64,000 bases of DNA. Source: Mucilaginibacter sp. SJ. GTDB lineage: Bacteria; Bacteroidota; Bacteroidia; Sphingobacteriales; Sphingobacteriaceae. Position numbers and translations under genes: made by a program. Location: the NCBI RefSeq assembly GCF_028993635.1, contig NZ_CP118631.1:1426001-1490000 (forward strand). The letters are read 5' to 3'. The notes below the pieces were generated by a model. The model was given only the letters and a program-made list of their open reading frames with translations. It ran no database searches and was not told where the DNA came from. This document shows positions 1 to 9,519 of this stretch, piece by piece. The stretch's first letter is position 1, and every line of letters begins with the position of its first letter.

Positions 1-594
1 CTATATTCGGTTGTTGGCGCGGCAGGCGAACTGTTTAGTGTGCGCCGCTCGTTATATCAGCCAGTTGAAGCGGATACTGTGCTTGACGATTTTATGATCT
101 CGATGCTGATAGCTGCTAAAGGCTACCGCATTGTTTATGAACCTGAAGCATACGCTACCGAAACTGCGTCGGAAAATGTATCGGAAGAGTTAAAACGAAA
201 AGTGAGGATAGCTGCCGGTGGGATGCAATCTATTTTAAGGCTAAAAAAATTATTCAATCCTTTCCCCTACCCAATTTTATCGTTTCAGTATATCAGTCAC
301 CGGGTTTTGAGATGGACCATTACCCCTTTCCTGCTTATATTATCGTTTATTTTAAACGCTGTGCTGGCTCTTAAACCTGGAGAAACAGCTATGCAAGGGC
401 TATTATTGGCGCAGGTATTGTTTTATCTGCTGGCCTTGCTTGGGCTGATAATGGAAAAGCGGCAGCTCCGTATAAAAATTCTTTTCATCCCCTATTATTT
501 TTGTGTTATGAACTATGCAGTGTTGGCCGGCATTATCCGCTATTTTAGTACTAAGCAAAGCGCAGTTTGGGAAAAAGTACAACGGAAGCAGTAA
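1..594 (+). CDS. Glycosyltransferase family 2, C-terminal part (5' end outside window)
   Basis: The reading frame is open from the first base, so the N-terminal GT2 catalytic core lies outside the window. What remains starts with AAGELFSVRR, then a TVLDDF stretch that fits the acidic base motif of processive GT2 enzymes, and a basic helix (KRKVRIAAGG) in the place of the Q/RxxRW acceptor motif. Two to four hydrophobic membrane segments follow (roughly window positions 270-540). This is the usual architecture of membrane GT2 enzymes that make cell-surface polysaccharide. A GTG at 40 could be read as a start, but conserved GT2 sequence runs upstream of it. Substrate unknown. Confidence 0.8.
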   Translation, partial: LYSVVGAAGELFSVRRSLYQPVEADTVLDDFMISMLIAAKGYRIVYEPEAYATETASENVSEELKRKVRIAAGGMQSILRLKKLFNPFPYPILSFQYISHRVLRWTITPFLLILSFILNAVLALKPGETAMQGLLLAQVLFYLLALLGLIMEKRQLRIKILFIPYYFCVMNYAVLAGIIRYFSTKQSAVWEKVQRKQ

Positions 595-823
595 AGCATT
601 GATTATAAGTTTCGATGACATCATTTTTGAATATTAAACATCTTATTAGAAGCTGTTTAATACGTTGATTGTATATAAAGGCGCGTCACATGCGTCTCCT
701 GTGTGCAATTTAATAAAATAGGTTGTCACGCTCAAAAAAGCGGCATCTGTCATTTAAGTTCTTGCTGATAATTTCAGTGAAGAAGAAATACGGTTTATGA
801 AAACTACTCTTGCAGAAAAACTC

Positions 824-1549
824 TTACTTTGATTTAAACAAACCATATTTAAGGATACAGTAAATAGCCCTAACTCCGTCCTTCCATCCTATCTTTTTAC
901 CTTCCTCATAGGTACGGCCATAATAGGAAATACCTACCTCATAGATTCTGATGCGGTGCACCCTCGAGATTTTTTGGGTAACCTCAGGCTCAAAGCCAAA
1001 ACGCTTTTCAGTGAGCTTTATAGATTGGATAACTTTGGTATTGAACAGTTTATAACATGTTTCCATATCAGTAAGGTTAAGATTGGAAAACATATTTGAA
1101 GCAAAGGTAAGCCATCTGTTGCCAATGGTATGCCAAAAAAACAATATGCGGTGAGGGTTACTTCCCATAAACCGTGAGCCATATACTACATCAGCAAAAC
1201 CCGCTACAACGGGTTTTAACAGGTCGTTGTATTCAGCAGGGTCATACTCCAGGTCGGCATCCTGGATAATCAGATAATCGCCGGTAGCTTTTGCGATACC
1301 TGTATGCAAAGCTGCTCCCTTACCTTTGTTTACTTCGTGCTTAAAGTACTGAATGTTAACTTCGGGGTTGGCAAGTTTATATTTATAAATAGCTGCTTCT
1401 GTATCATCCTTTGAGCAATCATTTACAATGATCACTTCTTTTTCAATATCATTGATAAGGTTTACCTCCTTAATTTTATCCAAAATTAAATGTATGGTAT
1501 TACCTTCGTTGTAAGCCGGAATAATAATTGATAATTTTTGTATCGTCAT
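824..1549 (-). CDS. DPM1-like family 2 glycosyltransferase
   Basis: This 241-residue GT2 enzyme resembles dolichol/polyprenyl-phosphate mannose synthases. It starts with [14 protein letters not shown], has the nucleotide-binding VNDCSKDDT, the DXD-type DADLEYDP near residue 98, and the DMETCYKLF stretch typical of bacterial DPM1-like proteins. It has no long C-terminal membrane domain, so it is the soluble or peripheral form. Expected role: transfer of a sugar from NDP-sugar to polyprenyl phosphate for envelope glycans or glycoproteins. It is convergent with the partial GT2 gene and divergent from pbpC. The GT117-type gene at 32501-35524 could use such a lipid-linked sugar donor, but that link is inference. 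Confidence 0.85.
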   Translation of the reverse strand: MTIQKLSIIIPAYNEGNTIHLILDKIKEVNLINDIEKEVIIVNDCSKDDTEAAIYKYKLANPEVNIQYFKHEVNKGKGAALHTGIAKATGDYLIIQDADLEYDPAEYNDLLKPVVAGFADVVYGSRFMGSNPHRILFFWHTIGNRWLTFASNMFSNLNLTDMETCYKLFNTKVIQSIKLTEKRFGFEPEVTQKISRVHRIRIYEVGISYYGRTYEEGKKIGWKDGVRAIYCILKYGLFKSK

Positions 1550-1631
1550 TTATTGTATTATTGCCTGGTAGATTTTTGCCACAATTATAGTTGTATAAAC
1601 CTGAACTGGCTTAATATTTTTATATTTAGTA

Positions 1632-4022
1632 ATGCAATTTGTGCTAAAACGAGCTAAAAGTTATTTAAAAAAGCCTAAAGTTATAGTCTCGCTTTTCTTT
1701 TTGTTTGTTTTAACCCTGATATTTTGGTTTTGTTTGCCCAATCCTTTATTTAATAGCCCAACCTCTTACGTAATTGACGACGATCAGGGCCAGTTACTCG
1801 GTGCTTCTATAGCAAATGATGGCCAATGGCGCTTTCCTTATAATCCCGCGGTACCCGAAAAATTCAAACAATGTATTATCACTTTTGAAGATAAACGCTT
1901 TGAGCACCATCCCGGCTTTGATGTCGTCGCTTTTAGCCGGGCTATCAAACAAAACCTGAACTCGAAAAAGGTAAGCAGCGGCGGCAGTACCATTACCATG
2001 CAGGTGATCAGGCTGGCTACCAGGCATAAACGCAACATCTGGAATAAACTGAAAGAGATTTTCATGGCCATGCGCCTTGAAGTAACCTACAGTAAAAGTG
2101 AGATCTTAGCTTTGTATACCAGTAATGCCCCTTTCGGCACCAATGTTATTGGGCTGGATGCTGCCTCCTGGCGGTATTTTGGCCGCAGCCCGGATAAACT
2201 TTCCTGGGGCGAAATGGCGGCTATGGCTGTTTTGCCTAACTCGCCCTCATTGGTACACCCCGGCAGGAACAGGGCAATACTGCTTCGAAAAAGGAATTTA
2301 TTATTGGATAAATTGCATAAGGCAGGTATCATTGATAGTACAACTGCCGCCCTTGCCCGGCTTGAGCCTGTGCCCGACAGACCGATGCCCCTCCCTCAAC
2401 TTGCTCCGCACCTGCTGCAACGTTTTAAAGCCGATCATCAGGCTAAGCCCAACGGAGATACCCGCATTACAAGCAGCATCAAATCGTCGCTTCAGCAACA
2501 GGTAAATGACATCCTGGAGCAGCATCATAGTTTATTAAAAGCTAATGATATCAACAACATTGCCGCCATTGTACTTGATGTTGAAACAGGTGCAACACTT
2601 GCCTATGCCGGTAACATATCCCACCGTGAAGACCCGCAAATGGAGAGCGATGTTGATGTGATAGACGCTCCGCGAAGCCCCGGAAGTACCCTGAAGCCGC
2701 TGTTATATGCGGCAATGCTGCACGACGGGCTGATATTACCCAATAGCCTGGTACCCGACGTACCTACGATGATCGCGGGTTACCATCCAGAAAACTTTGA
2801 TTTGGGTTACGACGGCGCTGTACCTGCATCGCGGGCCTTATCCCGTTCGTTGAATGTACCGGCAGTTAAAATGCTGCAGCAATACAAATACGAGCGCTTT
2901 TATGATTTTTTGCATAAAGCAGGCATCACTACTTTAACTAAACCTGCCGATCATTATGGACTGTCGTTAATATTAGGCGGGGGCGAAAACACGCTTTGGG
3001 AATTAAGCGGCGTTTATGCTGATATGGCGCGCGTGCTTAATCATTACAATAAAAACAGTGGCAAGTATGACCCGGCCGATTTTCATGATCCTGTTTATGA
3101 AAAAAAGCCAGCAGCGAAACCTGAGCTTGAAAACTCCGGACTATTGGATGCGACTTCTATTTATTACACTTTCCAGGCCATGGAAGAAGTGATGCGGCCG
3201 GGCGAGGAAATGCTATGGCAGCAATTTAGCTCAAGCCAACGCGTGGCCTGGAAAACCGGCACAAGCTTTGGCTTTCGCGATGGATGGGCAATTGGGGTTA
3301 CGCCCAGGTATGTTGTTGGCGTTTGGGTTGGTAATACCGATGGCGAGGGCCGGCCAGGCTTAACTGGGATCAACACAGCTGCACCTGCCCTGTTTGAAAT
3401 TTTCAGGCTATTGCCCGTATCGCGTGATTGGTTTCAGATGCCCGTGGGCGAAATGGTGAAAATAAATGTATGCAGGCAAAGCGGTTACCGTGCCGGACAA
3501 TATTGCCAGGATGCAGATGAGCAATATGTACCCAAAAGCGGCCTGAAAGCCCCGGTTTGTCCTTACCATCAATTGGTGCATTTATCTGCCGATGCCAAAT
3601 GGCAGGTAAACGGTAATTGTGAGCCGCCGGATAACATCCTCAATAAAAGCTGGTTTGTGTTGCCGCCATCTATGGAATATTATTACAAAGCCAGGAACTA
3701 TCAATATCATGTACTCCCGCCCTTTCGCCCGGATTGTACCCAGGCCGACAATGGAAATACAATGGAGGTCATCTACCCTAAAAACGGCGCTAAAATATAC
3801 GTGCCCCTTGAAGCAGACGGCACCCGTGGCCGCATGATTTGCAATGCAGCACACCGCCAGCCAGGTATGAAGATCTTTTGGCACCTGGATGATCAGTACG
3901 TTGGCGAGACCAAAGATTTTCACCAGGTGGCTTTAAACCCACCTCCGGGCAAACATATTCTTACCTTGGTTGATGGCAACGGCAATACTATCAGCATAGA
4001 GTTTGAAGTATTGAAGAAATAA
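1632..4022 (+). CDS. pbpC: Penicillin-binding protein 1C (bifunctional transglycosylase/transpeptidase)
   Basis: A 796-residue class A PBP that polymerises and crosslinks peptidoglycan at the outer face of the inner membrane. A single N-terminal membrane anchor (about residues 18-36) precedes the GT51 domain, with catalytic Glu86 in TFEDKRFEHHPG and the SGGSTITMQ motif near 117-124. The transpeptidase domain has S352-x-x-K355 (SPGSTLKP), SLN at 406-408 and KTGTS at 541-545. The last ~90 residues match the PBP1C-type C-terminal domain (MEVIYPKNGAKI onward). All catalytic motifs are intact. In many bacteria pbpC is next to an alpha-2-macroglobulin gene; none is visible here. Confidence 0.95.
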   Translation: MQFVLKRAKSYLKKPKVIVSLFFLFVLTLIFWFCLPNPLFNSPTSYVIDDDQGQLLGASIANDGQWRFPYNPAVPEKFKQCIITFEDKRFEHHPGFDVVAFSRAIKQNLNSKKVSSGGSTITMQVIRLATRHKRNIWNKLKEIFMAMRLEVTYSKSEILALYTSNAPFGTNVIGLDAASWRYFGRSPDKLSWGEMAAMAVLPNSPSLVHPGRNRAILLRKRNLLLDKLHKAGIIDSTTAALARLEPVPDRPMPLPQLAPHLLQRFKADHQAKPNGDTRITSSIKSSLQQQVNDILEQHHSLLKANDINNIAAIVLDVETGATLAYAGNISHREDPQMESDVDVIDAPRSPGSTLKPLLYAAMLHDGLILPNSLVPDVPTMIAGYHPENFDLGYDGAVPASRALSRSLNVPAVKMLQQYKYERFYDFLHKAGITTLTKPADHYGLSLILGGGENTLWELSGVYADMARVLNHYNKNSGKYDPADFHDPVYEKKPAAKPELENSGLLDATSIYYTFQAMEEVMRPGEEMLWQQFSSSQRVAWKTGTSFGFRDGWAIGVTPRYVVGVWVGNTDGEGRPGLTGINTAAPALFEIFRLLPVSRDWFQMPVGEMVKINVCRQSGYRAGQYCQDADEQYVPKSGLKAPVCPYHQLVHLSADAKWQVNGNCEPPDNILNKSWFVLPPSMEYYYKARNYQYHVLPPFRPDCTQADNGNTMEVIYPKNGAKIYVPLEADGTRGRMICNAAHRQPGMKIFWHLDDQYVGETKDFHQVALNPPPGKHILTLVDGNGNTISIEFEVLKK

Positions 4023-4121
4023 AAAACACAACTTATCGATTTTAATTTTTCTGTAAACTAAATGTCCGCAGCAATCATCTACTAACTTTATCATTATATT
4101 GGCTCGATAATTTTTAACCGG

Positions 4122-4829
4122 ATGCTTGAACAGTACGATCTGCATAATTTATTGGTAATTGATATCGAAACTGTGCCGCAGTACAGCAACCACGAACAAC
4201 TGCCCGAAAATCTGCAGGTTTTATGGGAACTAAAAACCCGGCATCAACGCAAAGATGAACCTGCTGACATTCATTATGAGCGCGCGGGCATTTGGGCCGA
4301 GTTTGGTAAAATAGTTTGCATTTCGGCCGGGATCTTTACTGCCGGGAAAAACATTGGCTTGAGGGTAAAATCTTTTGCATCACATGATGAAAAAGAATTG
4401 CTTACCAAGTTCTGCAACCTGTTGTTCAGTCAGCCACCCAACCTTATTTTATGTGCTCATAATGGCAAGGAATTTGACTTCCCGTACCTCTGCCGCCGTT
4501 TACTGGTAAACGGCATACCAATTCCGCCGCAGCTGCAAATAGCGGGTAAAAAGCCATGGGAAATTGTCCATTTAGATACCATGGAATTATGGAAGTTTGG
4601 CGATCACAAACACTACACTTCCTTAAACCTGCTTACCACAATTTTTAATATCCCAACCTCCAAAGACGATATAGATGGCAGCGATGTAGGCCGCGTATAC
4701 TGGAATGAAAACCAGTTGGAGCGCATTTGCGCTTATTGCCAAAAAGATGTGATAGCTACAGCACAACTATTAAGACGTTATCGCGGCGAAGAACTGATAG
4801 CAGACGAATTTATAACCATTGTAGGCTAA
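4122..4829 (+). CDS. Predicted 3'-5' exonuclease of the PolB-exonuclease-like family
   Basis: This 235-residue DEDD-type exonuclease resembles the proofreading domain of family B DNA polymerases without the polymerase. Exo I is DIETVPQ near residue 9, Exo II is CAHNGKEFDFPYLCRR near 110, and Exo III is YCQKDVIATAQLL near 205, so the four metal-binding acids appear present. Likely role is trimming DNA 3' ends during repair; the true substrate is unknown. The stop at 4827-4829 lies two bases before the start of the ABC ATPase, which suggests co-transcription, although no functional link is obvious. Confidence 0.85.
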   Translation: MLEQYDLHNLLVIDIETVPQYSNHEQLPENLQVLWELKTRHQRKDEPADIHYERAGIWAEFGKIVCISAGIFTAGKNIGLRVKSFASHDEKELLTKFCNLLFSQPPNLILCAHNGKEFDFPYLCRRLLVNGIPIPPQLQIAGKKPWEIVHLDTMELWKFGDHKHYTSLNLLTTIFNIPTSKDDIDGSDVGRVYWNENQLERICAYCQKDVIATAQLLRRYRGEELIADEFITIVG

Positions 4830-4831
4830 TA

Positions 4832-6529
4832 ATGCTTAAAGTCAGTGATCTGTCGGTTAGTTTTAAGAACGGTAAAAACCAGTTCACAGCCGTAAAGGGA
4901 ATTTCTTTTACACTTAACAAAGGCGAAACCATTGGCATTGTTGGCGAATCCGGCTCGGGCAAATCTGTTACCTCCCTTGCCCTGATGCGTTTGCTCAATG
5001 AAGATCAAGCCCTAATAAATGGCTCTGTACTTTTAAATGGTGTATGCCTGTGTAAATTATCGGAAGATGAAATGCGGCATGTGCGCGGCAACCAGGTGGC
5101 TATGATCTTCCAGGAGCCGATGACATCGCTTAACCCGGTACTTACCTGCGGTTTCCAGCTCACTGAAGCTATCAGGCTGCATTTGGGGTTGAGTAAAGCA
5201 GAAGCAAAACAAAAGACCATCGATCTGTTTAAAGAGGTTCAGCTACCCCGGCCAGAGGCGATATTTGACAGCTATCCCCACCAAATATCCGGCGGGCAAA
5301 AACAAAGGGTAATGATTGCTATGGCTTTAGCCTGTAACCCGGAAATTTTGATCGCCGATGAGCCAACTACTGCGCTCGACGTGACTGTGCAAAAAAACAT
5401 TATTGAGCTGCTGCACAAGTTGAAAGCCGAAAGGCACATGAGCCTGATCTTTATATCGCATGATTTGGGTGTGATCAAAGAAATTGCCGACCGGGTTTTG
5501 GTGATGTACAAAGGCGAGATTGTAGAGGAAGCCGCGGTAAAAGATCTATTCGCAAATCCCCGGCACCCTTATACTAAAGGATTGCTGGCCTGCCGCCCTT
5601 CCCCGCAGCAGCATTTGAAAAAACTCCCTGTTGTGGCCGATTTTCTGGATGGGGCCAGGCCCGCAGTAACTATAGAACAAATCAGGGAGCTATATCATTA
5701 CCCCGATGCTGAAATTGCCGAACGCAAGCACAAGCTATACGGGCAACAGCCTTTGTTAAGGGCAGAGAAATTAAATACCTGGTTCCCTACAGGTACAGGC
5801 CTTTTTAAAAGGAAAGACCATGTTGTAAAAGCCGTAAATAATATAAGCTTTGATGTATATCCGGGCGAAACCTTAGGCCTTGTTGGGGAATCGGGATGTG
5901 GTAAAACCACTTTGGGGCGAAGTATTTTAAGGTTGATAGAGCCAACATCGGGCAAGGTTTCTTTTGACGGCACGGATCTTCGCGGGCTTAAAAAAGATGA
6001 GTTGAGACAGATCAGAAAAGATATCCAGATCATTTTTCAGGATCCATACTCATCATTAAATCCTAAGCTTACCGTTGGGCAATCACTTATGGAGCCATTG
6101 CAGGTACATCAGTTTTACAGTAACGATACAACCCGCAAACGAAAAGTGCTGGAACTACTTGAACGGGTTAACCTGCTGCCCGCGCACTTTGACCGTTATC
6201 CGCATGAGTTTTCGGGTGGACAACGGCAGCGGATTGTTATTGCCCGGGCATTGGCGCTTCAGCCTAAATTTATCATTTGTGATGAATCTGTTTCGGCACT
6301 TGACGTATCTGTACAGGCCCAGGTATTAAACCTCATCCGCGAACTACAGGACGAACTTAAATTGACCTATATCTTTATTTCGCATGATCTGGCCGTGATC
6401 AAGCACATCTCCGACCGGATGATGGTTATGAACAAAGGCGAGATAGTGGAAACCGGCTATCCTGATGATATTTATTATCGCCCAAAGGAAGAATACACCA
6501 AAAGGTTGATAGCTTCGATACCGGGGTGA
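4832..6529 (+). CDS. ABC transporter ATP-binding protein, two tandem ATPase domains (oligopeptide/nickel type)
   Basis: A 565-residue protein with two complete DppD/DppF-like ATPase domains in one chain. Domain 1 has Walker A GESGSGKS (38-45), signature SGGQKQ and Walker [13 protein letters not shown]. Domain 2 has [15 protein letters not shown] and a slightly altered Walker B reading [12 protein letters not shown]. The oligopeptide-transporter C-terminal extension ([12 protein letters not shown]) follows domain 1. I chose the ATG at 4832, directly after the exonuclease stop, because the open frame upstream overlaps that gene and encodes no conserved sequence. Fused pairs of this type energise peptide, nickel or glutathione importers. 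The permease and binding-protein genes are not next to it. Confidence 0.92.
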   Translation: MLKVSDLSVSFKNGKNQFTAVKGISFTLNKGETIGIVGESGSGKSVTSLALMRLLNEDQALINGSVLLNGVCLCKLSEDEMRHVRGNQVAMIFQEPMTSLNPVLTCGFQLTEAIRLHLGLSKAEAKQKTIDLFKEVQLPRPEAIFDSYPHQISGGQKQRVMIAMALACNPEILIADEPTTALDVTVQKNIIELLHKLKAERHMSLIFISHDLGVIKEIADRVLVMYKGEIVEEAAVKDLFANPRHPYTKGLLACRPSPQQHLKKLPVVADFLDGARPAVTIEQIRELYHYPDAEIAERKHKLYGQQPLLRAEKLNTWFPTGTGLFKRKDHVVKAVNNISFDVYPGETLGLVGESGCGKTTLGRSILRLIEPTSGKVSFDGTDLRGLKKDELRQIRKDIQIIFQDPYSSLNPKLTVGQSLMEPLQVHQFYSNDTTRKRKVLELLERVNLLPAHFDRYPHEFSGGQRQRIVIARALALQPKFIICDESVSALDVSVQAQVLNLIRELQDELKLTYIFISHDLAVIKHISDRMMVMNKGEIVETGYPDDIYYRPKEEYTKRLIASIPG

Positions 6530-6560
6530 TCAGGCTGCATAAATATCCAATCTAAATGTT

Positions 6561-6568
6561 TAAATTTG
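6561..6568 (+). promoter_or_regulatory. Candidate -7 box of the toxin-antitoxin operon
   Basis: TAAATTTG matches the Bacteroidetes -7 consensus TAnnTTTG, 34 bases before the antitoxin start. I see no clear TTG at the expected -33 position, so the assignment is tentative. Confidence 0.4.
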
Positions 6569-6602
6569 TTAAAAGCACTTTTTTTATTTAACTATTAAAA
6601 AA

Positions 6603-6842
6603 ATGATACGCACGAAAGTGACACCGGAAAATCAGGACATTTCTATTCATATTCCACAGGATTATGTAGGAAAGCAGATAGAAGTGCTTTTGTATGCTGT
6701 AGATGAATTACAGGAAGAAAAAATAGCTGAAGGTAAAAAACCATCTGATTTTAGAGGAAAACTAAAGCTATCTGATGAGCAATACACCGATTTTCAAAGC
6801 CATGCAAAAAACATCAGGGACGAGTGGAAAACGGATATTTAA
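6603..6842 (+). CDS. Antitoxin-like small protein upstream of a PIN toxin
   Basis: A 79-residue protein. The N-terminal half is a small beta-rich region (HIPQDYVGKQIEVLLYAV); the C-terminal half carries the linear stretch DFRGKLKLSDEQYTDFQ and ends in KNIRDEW. This pattern is what I associate with small Bacteroidetes antitoxins paired with PIN-domain RNases: the first half would dimerise and perhaps bind the promoter, while the C-terminal peptide would cover the toxin active site. The toxin frame begins at a GTG at 6824 inside the end of this gene, giving translational coupling. I do not know a formal family name; the call rests mainly on the PIN partner. Confidence 0.65.
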   Translation: MIRTKVTPENQDISIHIPQDYVGKQIEVLLYAVDELQEEKIAEGKKPSDFRGKLKLSDEQYTDFQSHAKNIRDEWKTDI

Positions 6843-7205
6843 TTGATACGAATGCAATAATCGATTATCTCGAAAGCAAATTACCAGAAAAGTCAAAACC
6901 AGCTTTTAGATAACATAAAATTTCAGCTTTCCGTTATCTCACGTGTTGAACTTTTAGCCTGGCCTAAAGCAACCGAAAAACAATTAAAACTTTTAACTGA
7001 TTTTATAAACGCATCGCACATATTTGATTTCAACGAACCAGTCATTTTAAAATCAATTGAAGTCAGAAAAAACTATCATATTAAACTTCCCGACGCCATA
7101 ATTGCAGCAACAGCAATTGTCAACAAACTTACTTTAGTAACAAGAAACACCAACGATTTTTCAAAGATCTCAGATTTAAAGCTGCTTGATCCTTACCGAC
7201 CGTAG
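6824..7205 (+). pseudogene. PIN-domain ribonuclease toxin (VapC-like), disrupted by a single-base frameshift
   Basis: From GTG 6824 one frame reads MENGYLIDTNAIIDYLESK and stops at 6911-6913. The rest of the PIN domain continues in another frame to the TAG at 7203-7205: SVISRVELLAW, KLPDAIIAATA and TRNTNDF. These supply the expected acidic residues (D in LIDTN, E in RVELL, D in LPDAI, D in NTNDF). Dropping one A from the AAAA at 6895-6898 restores one continuous ORF reading ...LPEKSNQLLDNI. The lesion is thus a +1 base in a short A run. It may be a real inactivation, a phase-variable site or a sequencing error. Type II toxins of this class cleave RNA. Confidence 0.8.
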
Positions 7206-7264
7206 ATAGTTTCAATACTTGTTTAAGCCATTGAACATCATCATTCCGGCACTTCAAAATTCTG

Positions 7265-7272
7265 TATCTTTG
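7265..7272 (+). promoter_or_regulatory. Candidate rnr promoter (-7 box)
   Basis: TATCTTTG is an exact TAnnTTTG match 16 bases before the rnr ATG, which would give a very short leader. No convincing TTG lies at the -33 spacing; the nearest, near 7234, is too far upstream. Confidence 0.5.
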
Positions 7273-7288
7273 ATGCAAATACTATTCT

Positions 7289-9427
7289 ATGTCTAAACGC
7301 AAGAAAAACAACTCTTCTATACACCAGGTACTTGCCCAAATGGTACTTGATATATTTGAACAAAACGGCAATACGCCGCTCAATTATAAGCAGGTTTCTG
7401 CTAAACTAAACGTCCGCGATCCCGAATCGCGCGAAATCATTTATGAGATCTTAAAAGACGAGGTTAAAAAATCGGTATTAAAAGAGATCTCTCCCGGTAA
7501 ATTTCAGCTGCTTGAACTTAAAACGTTTATTGAAGGGGTGGTTGACCTTACCAACGATGGTTCGGCCTTTATAGTTACCGATGACGAGTTTGAAAGCGAT
7601 ATTTTCATCGCTCCGCGTAAGCTTCGCACCGCCCTTAACGGCGACCGTGTGAAAGTTTATGTATACGCCAAAAGTAAAGGCAAGCACAAAGAAGGCGAGG
7701 TTATCGAAATTCTGCAGCGCGCCAAAATGGAGTTTACCGGCATTGTTAAACTCTCAGAACGATACGCGTTTTTTATTCCCGATGATCGTAAGATGATGCA
7801 TGATATTTTCATCCCCATTAGCGAGCTTAACGGGGCTAAAAATGGCATCAAAGCTGTAGCCGAAATCACCGACTGGCCAACTGAAGCTAAAAACCCTATC
7901 GGAAGGATCAAACATATCTTAGGAGCTCAAGGTGAAAACGATACGGAAATGAACGCCATCCTGGCCGAATATGGTTTTCCGTTATCATTCCCTGCCGAGG
8001 TTGAACATGATGCTGAAGAAATTCCGGATGTGATCACGCCCGAAGAAATTGCCAAACGCCGTGATTTCCGCAACATCACCACCTTCACCATCGACCCATT
8101 TGACGCCAAAGACTTTGACGATGCCCTATCCTATCGCGTGCTGGAAAATGGCAACTACGAAGTTGGTGTTCACATTGCCGACGTATCGCACTATATTATC
8201 CCTGATTCAGCCTTAGATAAAGAGGCATTGGACAGGGCTACATCAGTTTATCTTGTTGACAGGGTGATCCCAATGCTGCCCGAAAGACTATCAAACGGTC
8301 TTTGCTCTCTTCGTCCTAAAGAAGAAAAACTCTGCTTTTCGGCAGTGTTTGAGATGGATGAGAACGCCAATATCATTACCGAATGGTATGGCAAAACCAT
8401 CATTTACTCCGACAGGCGTTTTACTTACGAAGAGGTGCAGGAAGTGATAGAAACCGGCGAAGGCGATTTTAAGGAAGAAATATTCAAGCTCAACGCGCTG
8501 GCTTATAAGCTTCGCGACCGTAAATTTAAAAACGGCGCTATCAGTTTTGAAACTACCGAGGTTAAATTCAAACTGGATGAAAACAGCAAACCAACAGGCG
8601 TGTATGTAAAAGAGCGCAAAGACGCCCATAAACTGATCGAAGATTTTATGTTGCTGGCTAACCGCAAAGTGGCTGAGCGTGTAAGCAAAATGGGCAAAGG
8701 CAAGCACAAATACACTTTTGTTTATCGTGTGCATGATTCGCCTAAGCCCGATGCACTGGCCAATTTTGCCCAGTTTGCAGCCAGGTTTGGTTATAAAATC
8801 AATACCAAATCTGACAAGGAAACAGCAAAATCCCTCAACTACCTGATGGAAGATGTGGAAGGCAAGAAAGAGCAGAACGTGCTGACCCACCTCGCTATCC
8901 GCTCCATGGCCAAAGCTATTTATACTACCAAAAGCAGCGCTCACTACGGTTTGGCTTTTGATCATTATACGCACTTTACCTCGCCAATTCGCCGCTATCC
9001 CGATGTCATGGTACACAGGTTGCTGTTCCATTATTTAAATGGCGGACAATCGGCCAATGCCGAGTTTTATGAAAAGCTCTGTTCGCACAGCTCATTAATG
9101 GAGAAAAAAGCGGCGGATGCAGAACGTTCCTCAGTAAAATATAAACAGGCTGAGTATCTTCGCGACCAGGTTGGCAACACCTTTATGGGTATCATATCAG
9201 GTGTTACCGAATGGGGCATGTATGTGGAGATCATCGAAAATAAATGCGAGGGTATGATCCGCCTGCGCGATATCTCTGATGATTTTTATACTTTGGACGA
9301 GAAAAACTATGCCATCATCGGTCAGCGTAAAAAGAAAATTTACCAACTGGGCGACGAAGTAAAAATTAAAGTAAAACAGGTTGATCTGACCAAGAAACAG
9401 ATAGATTTCATATTGGTACAGGATTGA
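7289..9427 (+). CDS. rnr: Ribonuclease R
   Basis: A 712-residue RNase II-superfamily 3'-5' exoribonuclease that degrades structured RNA in the cytoplasm. It has an N-terminal winged-helix region (HQVLAQMVLDIFEQNG...), cold-shock/OB domains from about residue 70 (EGVVDLTNDGSAFIV), the RNB domain with its metal-binding signature TIDPFDAKDFDDALS near residue 270, and a C-terminal S1 domain (about 625-710, NTFMGIISGVTEWGMYVEI). The length is at the short end for RNase R. Gene order says little about special tasks. Its start follows a promoter-like box by 16 bases. Confidence 0.96.
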   Translation: MSKRKKNNSSIHQVLAQMVLDIFEQNGNTPLNYKQVSAKLNVRDPESREIIYEILKDEVKKSVLKEISPGKFQLLELKTFIEGVVDLTNDGSAFIVTDDEFESDIFIAPRKLRTALNGDRVKVYVYAKSKGKHKEGEVIEILQRAKMEFTGIVKLSERYAFFIPDDRKMMHDIFIPISELNGAKNGIKAVAEITDWPTEAKNPIGRIKHILGAQGENDTEMNAILAEYGFPLSFPAEVEHDAEEIPDVITPEEIAKRRDFRNITTFTIDPFDAKDFDDALSYRVLENGNYEVGVHIADVSHYIIPDSALDKEALDRATSVYLVDRVIPMLPERLSNGLCSLRPKEEKLCFSAVFEMDENANIITEWYGKTIIYSDRRFTYEEVQEVIETGEGDFKEEIFKLNALAYKLRDRKFKNGAISFETTEVKFKLDENSKPTGVYVKERKDAHKLIEDFMLLANRKVAERVSKMGKGKHKYTFVYRVHDSPKPDALANFAQFAARFGYKINTKSDKETAKSLNYLMEDVEGKKEQNVLTHLAIRSMAKAIYTTKSSAHYGLAFDHYTHFTSPIRRYPDVMVHRLLFHYLNGGQSANAEFYEKLCSHSSLMEKKAADAERSSVKYKQAEYLRDQVGNTFMGIISGVTEWGMYVEIIENKCEGMIRLRDISDDFYTLDEKNYAIIGQRKKKIYQLGDEVKIKVKQVDLTKKQIDFILVQD

Positions 9428-9430
9428 TTT

Positions 9431-9515
9431 TTAGTTAATTAGGTTGATTAAGTGAATAGTTGATTAGTTGTTAGTCACCCCACTCACCTAATCAACCCAA
9501 TCAACCGCTCACTAA
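9431..9515. repeat. Long imperfect hairpin directly before the polyprenyl synthase start
   Basis: GGTTGATTAAGTGA (9442-9455) pairs with TCACCTAATCAACC (9484-9497) with one mismatch. Outer parts pair more loosely (TTAG... at 9431 with ...CTAA at 9515). The arms are built from repeated words such as GTTGATTAG and ATCAACCCA. The structure ends only five bases before the ATG at 9520, so it could act as terminator for rnr, as a translation-controlling fold, or as a non-autonomous palindromic repeat. Confidence 0.6.
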
Positions 9516-9519
9516 GCAA

